Shown here piece by piece: positions 53,404 through 62,201 of a DNA stretch of 64,000 bases (position 1 is its first letter; every line of letters starts with the position of its first letter). The position numbers were made by a program, and so were the translations under genes. Origin of the DNA: CALAGB01 sp963789565 (lineage in GTDB: Bacteria > Chloroflexota > Chloroflexia > Thermomicrobiales > Thermomicrobiaceae); assembly GCA_963789565.1 (NCBI GenBank), contig CAWBKX010000002.1:2728001-2792000 (forward strand), read 5' to 3'. The notes under the pieces are model-generated. The model had not been told where the DNA came from, made no database searches, and saw nothing but the letters and a program-made list of their open reading frames with translations.

Positions 53404-54276
53404 ATGCCCGTATTCAATCGTAACGCCCGGCTCGATACGTCTGAGGTAACCGACCGCCGCGGAATGAGCAGAGGAGTCGCGGTCGGCGGGGCAGGCGGCG
53501 CGGTCACGATTGTGGTGCTGATCCTGTCGTTGGTCTTCGGGATTCCGATCGACGGCAGCGGTCCGTCACAAACGACCGGCGACAATGTGGGTATCTCGGG
53601 CGGCAATCTGGCCGCTAATTGTCAGACTGGCGCGGACGCCGAACAGAGTCAGGATTGCCGCATCGTCGCGTACGTTGACAGTATTCAGCAATACTGGAAC
53701 GACGCGCTCGGTCAGCGCGGCGTGCAGTACAGTCGCTCGCAGACGGTGCTCTTCACCAACTCAACGTCAACGGGGTGCGGTACCGCGACCACTCAGGTCG
53801 GCCCGTTCTATTGTCCGGCGGATAAATCGGTCTACCTCGACCTCGGATTCTTTGACGAGCTTCGCACACAGTTTGGCGCTCAGGGCGGACCGTTCGCCGA
53901 AGCCTATGTGCTTGCGCACGAATATGGGCACCACGTGCAGGACCTCACGGGCATCCTCGACCGCATCGGCAACGACACGCAGGGCGCTACAAGCGCGTCG
54001 GTGCGGGTCGAGTTGCAGGCCGACTGCTACGCTGGCGTCTGGGCCAATCACGCGACGGAAACTGGTTACCTCACCCAGCTGAGTCAGGCGGACATTGCCG
54101 ACGGTCTGAACGCGGCGGCAGCGGTGGGCGACGACCGCATTCAGCAGGAGTTTCAGGGACAAGTGAACCCCGAAACCTGGACGCACGGATCATCGGCTCA
54201 GCGCGAGACGTGGTTCACGACCGGATATCAGACGGGTGACATGAACGCCTGCGACACGTTCAGTGGGAACCCGTAG
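53404..54276 (+). CDS. Neutral zinc metallopeptidase, YpfJ family
   Basis: A 290-residue membrane-anchored protein: one N-terminal helix at residues 25-47 and an exported peptidase-like domain. The zinc site is HEYGHH (His172, Glu173, His176) with Glu202 in RVELQADCYAG as third ligand. Extra conserved Cys pairs (CRIV, GCGT, FYCP) probably form disulfides. The family (PF04228) is widespread but its substrates are not known. The ATG at 53404 follows GGAGGGGAATC; an upstream in-frame start at 53275 is not supported. Confidence 0.9.
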   Translation: MPVFNRNARLDTSEVTDRRGMSRGVAVGGAGGAVTIVVLILSLVFGIPIDGSGPSQTTGDNVGISGGNLAANCQTGADAEQSQDCRIVAYVDSIQQYWNDALGQRGVQYSRSQTVLFTNSTSTGCGTATTQVGPFYCPADKSVYLDLGFFDELRTQFGAQGGPFAEAYVLAHEYGHHVQDLTGILDRIGNDTQGATSASVRVELQADCYAGVWANHATETGYLTQLSQADIADGLNAAAAVGDDRIQQEFQGQVNPETWTHGSSAQRETWFTTGYQTGDMNACDTFSGNP

Positions 54277-54323
54277 CTGGACGCCGATGTCGAGCAGTAG
54301 TGTAGGTGCATTCGATTCGATGC

Positions 54324-54689
54324 TCAGGCGCCATTCCCCGCCGACTCGAGATTCTTGGCCGCTCTGGCTTTGACCAACTTCTGGATGAGCGGGATCGGAA
54401 GATCCTGGTTGAGCGGCAGATGGATGGTTGCCTGTACGGCGTGATAACCGGCCAGGTCATCGGGATGTTCGTCGACGATCGGTGTGGGGATGAAGAGGCT
54501 GATGTGGTGTTTGGCGAGGTTGAAATATACGAGTCGTCCGTGAAACTCGTAAAACGGCATTCGGTAGCTGATCTTCTCAGTCGCCTCCGGGACGGCCTCC
54601 AGAATTGCCGCGCGTAGTTGCCTCAGTCGGTCCTGCAGTTCAGGCGGCGCAGCGGTAATGTAGCTATTGACGTCCGTGGGCTTCTCCAT
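54324..54689 (-). CDS. DUF1801 / YdhG-like protein
   Basis: About 121 residues of the DUF1801 (frataxin-like fold) family: LRAAILEAVPEATEKISYRMPFY, LVYFNLAKHHISLF and HLPLNQDLPIPLIQKLVKARAAKN. Family members such as YdhG have been linked to iron handling in Bacillus, but most are of unknown function. Start is ATG 54689 with GGAG six bases before it; ATG 54701 directly abuts the Shine-Dalgarno-like GGGAGG. It is co-oriented with the sugar catabolism genes but its gene lies downstream of them, 25 bp from the first dehydrogenase stop. Confidence 0.8.
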   Translation of the reverse strand: MEKPTDVNSYITAAPPELQDRLRQLRAAILEAVPEATEKISYRMPFYEFHGRLVYFNLAKHHISLFIPTPIVDEHPDDLAGYHAVQATIHLPLNQDLPIPLIQKLVKARAAKNLESAGNGA

Positions 54690-54714
54690 GACGGGCTCCA
54701 TCCTCCCAGGTAGC

Positions 54715-55971
54715 CTAGAGGCCGTAGTGCGCGTCGATCGGCTGCTGGTACGCGTTAGCCTTGCCGCTCAATACGTCGTGCACGTGCACCGGCCCGCGAG
54801 CGGTTGACGACTCCACGATGGCGAACGCTGTTGCGAGATCGCGCAGCGCCTCCCGGCCATTCATCTCCGGTTGCCGTCCGGATAATATGGCATCGAGCCA
54901 GTCACGATAGTCTAACGCGAACGGATCGCTGACGCCGCGCGGGAAGAAGTGCTCCCGCTCACTGTCTGTCGCCTCCTGCTCGAAGAGTTCAGCTAAACGG
55001 ACCTGCTCGCCGCCGTCGCGGACCAGTGTGCTTCCCTTAAGACAGCCCCTTGAGCCGTAGATAGTCGTGCCGCCTGGCAGGCTGGTCGATTCGCCATGAC
55101 CAGCCCAGGTGAAGGAGAGCGTTCCGACCGCGCCACTCTCGAATTCCGGCAGGGCGAAGAACGCATCGTCGGCGTCAGCCGGATATCGCCCGAAGGTGGT
55201 GCCGTCAGGATCGCGTAGCTCCCGCTCTGGTTCGAAGACGCGTGTCACGGCAGTCATGGAGCGGATTTCGCCAACAAGATAGCGCAGTCGATGCGCCATG
55301 TGGACGCCGATGTCGATCGACGCTCCGCCGCCTGCTTCGAGCTTCAGGTGGCGCCAGGGCGTGTCGGCCACCACCCGGTCCGGAGACCATTCAGCGGTTC
55401 CGAGCGACACCGAAGCCACCATCTGGATGTCGCCAAGCTCGCCGCGCTCGATGGCCCAACGTGCTATCCGTACGTCCGGCTCGAAGCGTACGTTTTCCAT
55501 GACACTCAGTGCCAATCCCGCCCGATCGGCGAATTCGACCAATGTGGTCGCGGCTTTCACGGTGACGGCAATGGGCTTTTCGACCATCACGTGCTTGCCG
55601 ACGGCGAGCGCTGCCAGCCCAACGGTGTGGTGTACCGGGAGCGACGCCGTGATGTCGACGGCATCGACCAGCCCCGAGGCGAGCATCTCCTCGACGTCGG
55701 TGAAGATTTCGGCATCCATATCCGGCTGAAAGTCGCTGACGTAGAGATGCGGGGCCGCGAGCGAGTCGGAGGGATTGCGGCTGACCGGCGGTCTCGGAGG
55801 CGGACCTTCGCCGCGTCGTCGGAACATCATGGCGTCGTCCCGCTTGCGGGCGACCAGGGCCGTGACGCGGAAGTCGTCGTAGCCGGCCTCGCGCAGCAGC
55901 CGATAGCCGCGCAAGTGCGCGGGCAGGATGCGCCCGCTTCCGACGATGCCGATGCGGATTGGGTCAGCCAT
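54715..55971 (-). CDS. Gfo/Idh/MocA family dehydrogenase 1
   Basis: A 418-residue NAD(P)-dependent sugar dehydrogenase or related enzyme. The Rossmann fold begins IRIGIVGSGRILPAHLRGY; the conserved EKPIAVT contains the catalytic Lys; GGGASIDIGVHMAHRLRYL carries the Asp-x3-His pair. It has an insert near residue 55 (RRRGEGPPPRPPVSRNP) not found in most family members. ATG 55971 is chosen, with GGAG eight bases upstream; GTG 55974 is an alternative. It starts 26 bp after the second dehydrogenase gene ends, in one operon. Confidence 0.88.
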   Translation of the reverse strand: MADPIRIGIVGSGRILPAHLRGYRLLREAGYDDFRVTALVARKRDDAMMFRRRGEGPPPRPPVSRNPSDSLAAPHLYVSDFQPDMDAEIFTDVEEMLASGLVDAVDITASLPVHHTVGLAALAVGKHVMVEKPIAVTVKAATTLVEFADRAGLALSVMENVRFEPDVRIARWAIERGELGDIQMVASVSLGTAEWSPDRVVADTPWRHLKLEAGGGASIDIGVHMAHRLRYLVGEIRSMTAVTRVFEPERELRDPDGTTFGRYPADADDAFFALPEFESGAVGTLSFTWAGHGESTSLPGGTTIYGSRGCLKGSTLVRDGGEQVRLAELFEQEATDSEREHFFPRGVSDPFALDYRDWLDAILSGRQPEMNGREALRDLATAFAIVESSTARGPVHVHDVLSGKANAYQQPIDAHYGL

Positions 55972-55997
55972 CACTCGACTCCATTCTCGATTGCCAA

Positions 55998-57044
55998 TCA
56001 GAGTGGCAAAGAGACGACTCGACCGTCCCGCTCGGAGCGCAGCCCGGCTTCGAGGATCTCCTGTGTGTCGCGACCAACTTCCATGCTGACCATTCCATCA
56101 ATCGGACGATCATGGGACAGTCGATTGAGGAAGTACTGGATGGCGGTTCGCTCACCCTCAGGAAGTGGAGGCGGCTCGATAATTTGGCCATCCGGATCCT
56201 CGTCCGACGTGAGGCGAATGACGCCTTCGCCGCGCACGTCGCCCTCACGCCTGGCTGAATCGCGCTGCACGCTCAACGTCCCGCCACGCCCCCAAATCGT
56301 CGGGCCACCGTCCGGAACCGGGCCTGAAGCCGACCACGTTGCCTCGATGACCGCCATGGCGTGCTGGTAGCGCAGCGTCAGCACCGCGTTATCGTCGACG
56401 GCGATGTCTGGCTTGACCAGGTGGCCGATGCTGGCGCTGACGCGACTCGGCATGCCCACGAGCAACCGCGCCATGCTGGCGCCGTAGCCGCAATAGTCGA
56501 TATAGGCGCCCGCGCCGTTTCGCTCTCGGTCATAGAGCCAGCCGTAGAAGTAGGGCGAGCAGCCGTACTCTTTTGGACCGCGGTGGCCTCCGCGGAAGCT
56601 GAAGCGGTAGACGTCTCCAACAGCGCCGTCTTTGGCCAGGTCCAGCGCGTGGCGGATGGCAGGCTGCCAGGCGGTGGGCCAGTTGATCATGAGCGGGACA
56701 CCCGCATTGACGGCAGCTACGCGCATGCGGTCTGCATTGGCCAAGCTGTCCGCCATCGGCTTCTCAACCATCATCGGCACGCCATAGGATGCCGCCAATT
56801 CGACCAGCTCGGCCGACCCGGCATTGTCGACGAAGATCAAGACTGCATCGGGCTTTTCCCTTTCCATCAGCCTGGAGTAGTCGTCGTGGAGGTGGTCGAT
56901 GCCGAACTCGTCGCGCGCTTTATCACGCAAAGGCTGATTCGGATCGGCGACGCTGATGGCTACGTCGTGGCGCTGTGCCATCTCGGCGACGTGCTGCCAC
57001 ACGTGGTCGTGAATGAGCCCAAGAACGCCAATCTTCTTCAACAT
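55998..57044 (-). CDS. Gfo/Idh/MocA family dehydrogenase 2
   Basis: A 348-residue paralogue of the neighbouring dehydrogenase. N-terminal Rossmann fold KKIGVLGLIHDHVWQHV lacks the usual G-x-G-x-x-G (reads GVLGLIHD), the Lys motif is VEKPMAD, and the Asp of AYIDYCGYGA takes the place of the D-x3-H site. The change in the nucleotide loop may shift the cofactor preference or reduce activity. It lies between the SMP-30 gene and dehydrogenase 1, so is probably part of the same sugar oxidation route. Confidence 0.82.
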   Translation of the reverse strand: MLKKIGVLGLIHDHVWQHVAEMAQRHDVAISVADPNQPLRDKARDEFGIDHLHDDYSRLMEREKPDAVLIFVDNAGSAELVELAASYGVPMMVEKPMADSLANADRMRVAAVNAGVPLMINWPTAWQPAIRHALDLAKDGAVGDVYRFSFRGGHRGPKEYGCSPYFYGWLYDRERNGAGAYIDYCGYGASMARLLVGMPSRVSASIGHLVKPDIAVDDNAVLTLRYQHAMAVIEATWSASGPVPDGGPTIWGRGGTLSVQRDSARREGDVRGEGVIRLTSDEDPDGQIIEPPPLPEGERTAIQYFLNRLSHDRPIDGMVSMEVGRDTQEILEAGLRSERDGRVVSLPL

Positions 57045-57093
57045 GAATTACCCACCTTCGCGCGACTTCGTTGCCGTGTCGTTGGCTCCCATC

Positions 57094-57975
57094 CTACGAT
57101 GCGAGCGCGGCCACGTCTGGTACGCGAACCCGCGAATGGAACTCGGGCACGCCGCGCACGCCATCAATCCGGACACGAAAGAGTGCTCCGGCCAGGAGTC
57201 CGTGCGTCGGACGCTCGAGTCCGCCAGCGGACGTGACGTAGATGTCTCGGTAGTCAGGTCCGCCAAAGGTCAGACACGACACCTGCGTCACCGGGAAGAG
57301 GACCTCGCGCTCAATGTCCCCATTCGGAGAATAGCGCACCAGTTTCCCGCCGTCCCAACGCGCCGACCAGACGAAGCCCTCGGCGTCGACCGTCATGCCG
57401 TCCGGTTGGCTCTCACCTTCCACGGTGGCGAATACACGTTGATTGCTGATGTCACCGGTGGCCTGGTCATAGTCGAATTGATAGATGACACGATTGCTGG
57501 AATCGGTGAAATAGAGGGTGGATCGATCGGGCGAGAAACCCATGCCGTTGGAGAGACCGACGTTGTCGAGCAGCAGATTGATCGAGCCGTCAAGGTCCAG
57601 GCGATAGAGGCGCGCCGGGTGATCGCCAGCGGGCATGGTACCGCAGAAGACGCGCCCTTCCGGGTCGGCGATGACGTCGTTGAAGCGGGTCGACTCCTCG
57701 CCTGGAAGGCTCTCCATTAGAGTGGAAAGCTCACCATGATGCCAGCGACGAACCGAACCCTGCTCGCCGAACATGAGGAGGGCGCCGTCGTCTTGTATCG
57801 TGAATCCCCCTACAGACTCGCCTTCGTATGCCAGTTCGTGTTCTTCAGTCGCCGGGTTGTAACGGAAGAGACGCCCTGCCGGTATATCGAGCCAGTACAG
57901 TCGTTGCTCGGTGGGATGCCAGATTGGTCCTTCGCCGGTCTCGCACTGGTAATCGCACAATAGCTCAGGTTCCAT
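57094..57975 (-). CDS. SMP-30/gluconolactonase family protein
   Basis: A 293-residue six-bladed beta-propeller. The metal-site residues are Glu15 in ETGEGPIWH, an Asn in TRFNDVIADPEGR, and an Asp in SPDRSTLYFTDSSN. Such enzymes open sugar lactones made by dehydrogenases, so this is the logical next step after the two Gfo/Idh enzymes. ATG 57975 was chosen over a TTG at 57981. It is the first gene of the minus-strand cluster and is divergent from the PLP enzyme gene, with the control region in between. Confidence 0.88.
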   Translation of the reverse strand: MEPELLCDYQCETGEGPIWHPTEQRLYWLDIPAGRLFRYNPATEEHELAYEGESVGGFTIQDDGALLMFGEQGSVRRWHHGELSTLMESLPGEESTRFNDVIADPEGRVFCGTMPAGDHPARLYRLDLDGSINLLLDNVGLSNGMGFSPDRSTLYFTDSSNRVIYQFDYDQATGDISNQRVFATVEGESQPDGMTVDAEGFVWSARWDGGKLVRYSPNGDIEREVLFPVTQVSCLTFGGPDYRDIYVTSAGGLERPTHGLLAGALFRVRIDGVRGVPEFHSRVRVPDVAALAS

Positions 57976-58187
57976 CGTCAACCCACTCCAATTCAGCCCG
58001 CGACCGCGTTGAGCGGCGACCGCGGCGTCAATTCAGCTGGCACACATGGTGGGATCAATCGTCGCGCCAGCATCGCCCAGCCGACATGGACCGTCAAGCT
58101 GGCGTCCCTTGGAGACAGATATCGACTATGCGACACTCGATGTGTGCACTGACCGATGTTGGCGACGACTATGTCTGGAGGAGTCGG

Positions 58188-59288
58188 ATGACTATCTATG
58201 AAGAGCTCGGCGTTCGACGCGTCATCAACGCCTCCGCCACGCTGACCAAGCTTGGTGGTTCGCTCATGCCGCCTGAAGTTATACGGGCCATGAGCGAGGC
58301 GGCCAGCTCATTCGTCGATCTGCACGAGTTTCAGCGCCGGGCCGGTGAGCGCATCGCTGAGCTGACACACAACGAAGCGGCCTTCATCTCGTCCGGCGCG
58401 GCGGCAGGGATCGCGCTCTCGGTCTCAGCCTGCATCACCGGCATGAACCAGGCGCTGATCGACTCGTTTCCGCGGCTGGAGAACGCCCCACGCAACGAAG
58501 TCATCATGTTTCACAGCCAGCGGAACGGCTACGACTACGCCGCTCGGCAAACCGGAGCGACTCTGGTCGAGATCGGACCCGAGGACGGTGAGCTCGAAGA
58601 GGCGATCAGCGACAAAACTGCCTGCATCCTCTGGTTTGCCGGTGCGCATTACGCACATGGCGCTTTGCCGCTGGAGGATGTGGTGAAGTTGGCACACGAA
58701 CGAGGCGTGCCGGTGGTTGTCGATGCCGCGGCGCAAATTCCGCCCATCTCGAATCTATGGCATTTCACGCGGGACGCGGGCGCCGACATCGCCATCTTCA
58801 GCGGCGGCAAGGGATTGCGCGGTCCGCAACCGAGCGGGCTGGTCCTCGGACGCAAGGACCTGATCGACGCCTGCCGCGTCAACGCGAGCCCCAACCATGC
58901 CATTGGGCGGCCGATGAAGGTCGGCAAAGAGGAGACAGCGGGCGTACTGGCGGCGCTGGAGTGGTCGCTGACGCAGGACGAGCCGGCCACCATCGAGCGC
59001 TATGAACACGTCGTGAAGTATTGGCTCGACGGAGTCTCAGGGTTGGCAGGCGTGACGACCGAACGCGGCTTCCCGAGCGAGGCGGGCCAGCCACACGCGC
59101 GGGCGATCGTCCACATTGGGTCGCGAGCGAGTGTGACGCGCGACGAGCTTGTCGATCGACTGTGGGAGAGGGATCCACGCATCGCCGTGGCGGCAGTCGG
59201 GAGCAACGCCATCGCCCTCAATCCCCAGACGATCGAGCCGGGAGAAGAAGAGCTCGTGCTGGCGGCACTGCGTCAAGAACTTGTGTGA
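58188..59288 (+). CDS. SelA/DgaE-like PLP-dependent enzyme
   Basis: A 366-residue fold-type I PLP protein of the SelA-like group (PF03841): MTIYEELGVRRVINASATLTKLGGS, EFQRRAGERIAELTH, AAFISSGAAAGI and the PLP lysine in FSGGKGLRGPQPSG. It lacks the N-terminal domain of true SelA (about 460 residues). Short members such as DgaE and related ammonia-lyases act on amino-sugar acids (for example D-glucosaminate-6-phosphate). With the divergent lactonase and dehydrogenases this suggests breakdown of an amino sugar acid. ATG 58188 has GGAGGAG four bases upstream; the longer frame from 57828 is antisense to the lactonase gene. Confidence 0.82.
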   Translation: MTIYEELGVRRVINASATLTKLGGSLMPPEVIRAMSEAASSFVDLHEFQRRAGERIAELTHNEAAFISSGAAAGIALSVSACITGMNQALIDSFPRLENAPRNEVIMFHSQRNGYDYAARQTGATLVEIGPEDGELEEAISDKTACILWFAGAHYAHGALPLEDVVKLAHERGVPVVVDAAAQIPPISNLWHFTRDAGADIAIFSGGKGLRGPQPSGLVLGRKDLIDACRVNASPNHAIGRPMKVGKEETAGVLAALEWSLTQDEPATIERYEHVVKYWLDGVSGLAGVTTERGFPSEAGQPHARAIVHIGSRASVTRDELVDRLWERDPRIAVAAVGSNAIALNPQTIEPGEEELVLAALRQELV

Positions 59289-59371
59289 CATACCTCAATG
59301 GCAGGGCAAACTCAGTCGATGGGATCGAAATGGCGGAGCCATCTCGATCCCATGCACGAGTCCATCCGCGG

Positions 59372-60232
59372 CTAAGGCGTGGGGACAGCGTCAAGATTGA
59401 GTGGCGTTGCCACGCAACGGTAGGGAAACACAGTACTCCACGGATACTCGAGGGTATTGATGTGTCCGCCATCGCTTTGGTATTGGACTACCATCGCGTT
59501 CGTGCCGGTGGCACTACTCGTCCATTCAGTTTGATCCGGGCCGTTGTGTTGACTCACGTACAGGACGATGAGCCCCTCCTCGGCAATCGTCGGTAAGCGT
59601 AATCCGGCATTCACGCACCCACTGAATGCCCAACTCCAGGACGGGTCATCAGTCTTCTGATCCGTGAAACAGACGTCTTGTGAAAGCGTCAAACCTGACG
59701 GGCAGTGGTCGACGAACGCGGCCGAATCAACCGGATCGCCCTTGGGACCGGTTGCCCCGGTTGCACCTGTTGCTCCGGTCTGTCCGGTTGCACCCGTAGC
59801 ACCTGCTGCCCCGGTGAGTCCGGTTGCACCCGTAGCACCTGTTGCTCCGGTCTGTCCGGTTGCACCCGTAGCGCCTGTTGCCCCGGTGAGTCCGGTGGCC
59901 CCGGTCGGTCCGGTCGGGCCAGATGCACCCGTGTTACCCGTCAATCCTGTTGGACCGATCGGGCCGGTTGCGCCCGACAGGCCAGTGGCTCCGGTCGGGC
60001 CGATTGCACTCCACTCGATAACTGTGCCGAATCCGAAGGGACCGGCACCGCAGAACCTCGGCGGGGTCGTGCCCACCTGCCACAATGTGCCACCCGAGAG
60101 GCACGCGTAATAAACCGTATTCTGCTGATCGTTTGCCGATGCGTAGACGTACAAACTCGTCACGAGCACCAGCGCTACCAGCATGACGGCGATCCGCTTC
60201 GGATGGGGCGGGAATTTCCGTGGAAGTTTCAC
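59372..60232 (-). CDS. Secreted collagen-like repeat protein
   Basis: 286 residues. A signal or anchor helix (residues 13-31) follows a basic tail; a short Cys-bearing part (ACLSGGTLWQVG) leads to about 30 Gly-x-y triplets from Gly78, mostly GAT/GPT/GLT with Thr in the third place and very little Pro. The C-terminal 115 residues have Cys pairs and CVNAGLRLPTIAEEG with FPYRC, like C-type lectin or formylglycine-enzyme-type folds. The gene holds a DNA tandem repeat of about 36 bp (59750-59950). It should form a surface-exposed trimeric stalk with a binding head. Confidence 0.8.
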   Translation of the reverse strand: MKLPRKFPPHPKRIAVMLVALVLVTSLYVYASANDQQNTVYYACLSGGTLWQVGTTPPRFCGAGPFGFGTVIEWSAIGPTGATGLSGATGPIGPTGLTGNTGASGPTGPTGATGLTGATGATGATGQTGATGATGATGLTGAAGATGATGQTGATGATGATGPKGDPVDSAAFVDHCPSGLTLSQDVCFTDQKTDDPSWSWAFSGCVNAGLRLPTIAEEGLIVLYVSQHNGPDQTEWTSSATGTNAMVVQYQSDGGHINTLEYPWSTVFPYRCVATPLNLDAVPTP

Positions 60233-60431
60233 CCAACTCTCCTTGTGCGAGCGCCAACCCTGTCACCAAACAATGAAATAGCCGGGTCATACTAGCATCC
60301 GTACCTGAAGAGTCAACGATGGCAGACCAGAACTGCACGTCAGAGGAGAAGACGGCACTTGTCAGATGCACAGAGTTCAGAGTCTGTATCGAAAGCTCTG
60401 TGTCTGTTGAGGTTATGAGCAGTGGGCAGAC

Positions 60432-60460
60432 CCGACGCGCAATCCGCGCGACGGTTTTTT
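60432..60460 (+). terminator. Strong terminator on the plus strand without an obvious gene before it
   Basis: CCG-A-CGCGC pairs with GCGCG-A-CGG (eight pairs, one A-A mismatch, loop AATCC) and is followed by six T. Upstream on this strand, 60233-60430, only a short weak frame exists, so the transcript that ends here may be a small RNA or an antisense message. Confidence 0.75.
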
Positions 60461-60519
60461 GCCGAGGATCAATGTGAGAACTGTATGAATCGAGTTCAGA
60501 GAAACACGGATCTCCAGTG

Positions 60520-61794
60520 TTATCCCGTTTCTTCGGGTAACAGCCGTTCCTCTGGATCGCGGAGGCGAGTCGTCGTTCGAGTGACGAATGCCGCAGTGTT
60601 CTGACTCTTGTACGCATTCGCGACGTGGTCTAGCCCATTGCTTGACGCCAGCTGTTCGTCAGCCTGTTCCTGTGGATAGGGTCTGGCTCCGGTCCAACTG
60701 CGAATTCCCGGGGCAAAGACGCGGATGACCAGGATACGGATGCCAGCCGACAGCGGGATGGCCACCAGCGCCCCCAGAACCCCGCCGATCTCGAACCCGG
60801 CAACCAACGCAAAGAGAACCACAACCTGACTCACGGTCGTTTGACTCCGCATGATATTGGGCGCCAGAAGGTGGGACTCGAGGAACAGGATAACGGTATA
60901 AACGGCCAGTGCCAGGAGCGCGAGTGTGAACGACTGAAAAAGTGCCACCACCACGACTAATGCTCCGACGGCGATCACTCCGACGACCGGGATCAGTTCG
61001 CCGAAGAAGGTAAGGACACCGAGCGCCATCGCGTATTTGACGTGAATCAGGTATAGCCCGGCGAATGCCAGCGCTCCGGTGATCACGCCGCTGATGACAG
61101 ACGCGCGCAGGTAACCACCCATGTCGTGGCCCATCTCGCACAATACTTCCTCGACCCGATCCTGTTTGTGCGACGGGAAGAGCGAGATGACGAAACGCTT
61201 GAGTGACGGGGTCACGAAGAGCCAGTAGATCGAGAGGAAGTAGACCAGTATGACGTCGAACAGGTCTCTGAACACCCGGATCGGTAGCGATCCGACCTGT
61301 CCAGCAAGTCGGTCGAGCACCTTGGTGAGACCGTTCGAGAGTTGGTCGTTCGTGAGCCCTGTCCGACGCGTGATGTAGCGCTCGACGTTGTTGACCTCGT
61401 CCGGAAGTTGTCCGATGCCCTGGCTGATCTGCTGAATTACCGGGGGCAGGATCAAGAACGCCAGTACGATCGTAATGAGAATCAGGACGACGTAGACCGT
61501 CACGATGGCGGCGGCGCGCGGCATCACGCGCTCGAGCCAACTGATTATTGGGGCCAACGCTTCCGCTAGCACGACGGCAAAGACGAGCATCGCGAGCGGA
61601 ATGAATATGCGCGACATGAGTACGACGAGTCCAAAGATGAGTGCAAACGCCACTGCCGCGATCAGAGCGAGTCGCCACCATCCCCCGAGCGGCACACTGA
61701 GCATATGTGTTTCGCTCACATGGTGGTCATATTGATGCTGTGAATCGTTCGACTCGGTCGTCACCAGGGGAGGCCTTTCGATGGGGACGGTCAT
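60520..61794 (-). CDS. AI-2E family membrane transporter
   Basis: A 424-residue permease of the AI-2E/PerM/YhhT family with seven to eight helices and a long loop after the third helix. Typical text is LAPIISWLERVMPRAAAIVTVYVV near the start, then VISGVITGALAFAGLYLI, FGELIPVVGVIAVGALV and PNIMRSQTTVSQVVVLFALVAG with a Gly-rich last part. Members export AI-2 in some species or exchange cations in others. ATG 61794 gives a conventional N-terminus with a His-rich patch before the first helix, although no ribosome site is seen. Confidence 0.88.
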   Translation of the reverse strand: MTVPIERPPLVTTESNDSQHQYDHHVSETHMLSVPLGGWWRLALIAAVAFALIFGLVVLMSRIFIPLAMLVFAVVLAEALAPIISWLERVMPRAAAIVTVYVVLILITIVLAFLILPPVIQQISQGIGQLPDEVNNVERYITRRTGLTNDQLSNGLTKVLDRLAGQVGSLPIRVFRDLFDVILVYFLSIYWLFVTPSLKRFVISLFPSHKQDRVEEVLCEMGHDMGGYLRASVISGVITGALAFAGLYLIHVKYAMALGVLTFFGELIPVVGVIAVGALVVVVALFQSFTLALLALAVYTVILFLESHLLAPNIMRSQTTVSQVVVLFALVAGFEIGGVLGALVAIPLSAGIRILVIRVFAPGIRSWTGARPYPQEQADEQLASSNGLDHVANAYKSQNTAAFVTRTTTRLRDPEERLLPEETG

Positions 61795-62201
61795 GCGTCG
61801 CGCCAAAACTGTGATCCATATTGCAAGGCGTATTCCCCGAGAGCGTGGCGCATCCCACGGCGGCCAGGCTCTATCTCGCGACGAACGTGCGAGTAACAAG
61901 AGAGAGCAAGCCGTGATCCTCTCGACATGAACGCAAGATTTGGGAAAGAAATTGACACTAGGATAGGTTAAGGTCGTCGAGAACCGTCATTTGCCCGATG
62001 CGCGACGGAATGACTTCAGCGCGAGCGAGGTTATTGCAGAGCGGACAACCGGCGCGCGGTCCTCTCGACCGTCTCCGAACGGTGTTGGCAGACGTGACAC
62101 AATAGATCAGAGGCCAATTCGCCAGGATCTATCCGAAGCGGATGTGCCATTGCTCGCCGACACACGCCATCTCAATCGAACGCTTCCCGAAAGGAACATT
62201 C
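61795..62201. other. Divergent intergenic region
   Basis: 407 bp between the transporter start and the molybdopterin gene. Contains a TTGACA box at 61952-61957 but no clear partner box. No ORF supported. Confidence 0.45.

Noticed and set aside
58188..59288. SelA-like gene taken as selenocysteine synthase for the UGA peroxiredoxin
   Set aside because: The protein is about 100 residues too short and lacks the N-terminal tRNA-binding domain of SelA; its context is sugar-acid catabolism.
59740..59960. CRISPR-like regular repeats
   Set aside because: The repeats are coding for Gly-x-Thr triplets in a collagen-like protein and have no spacers.
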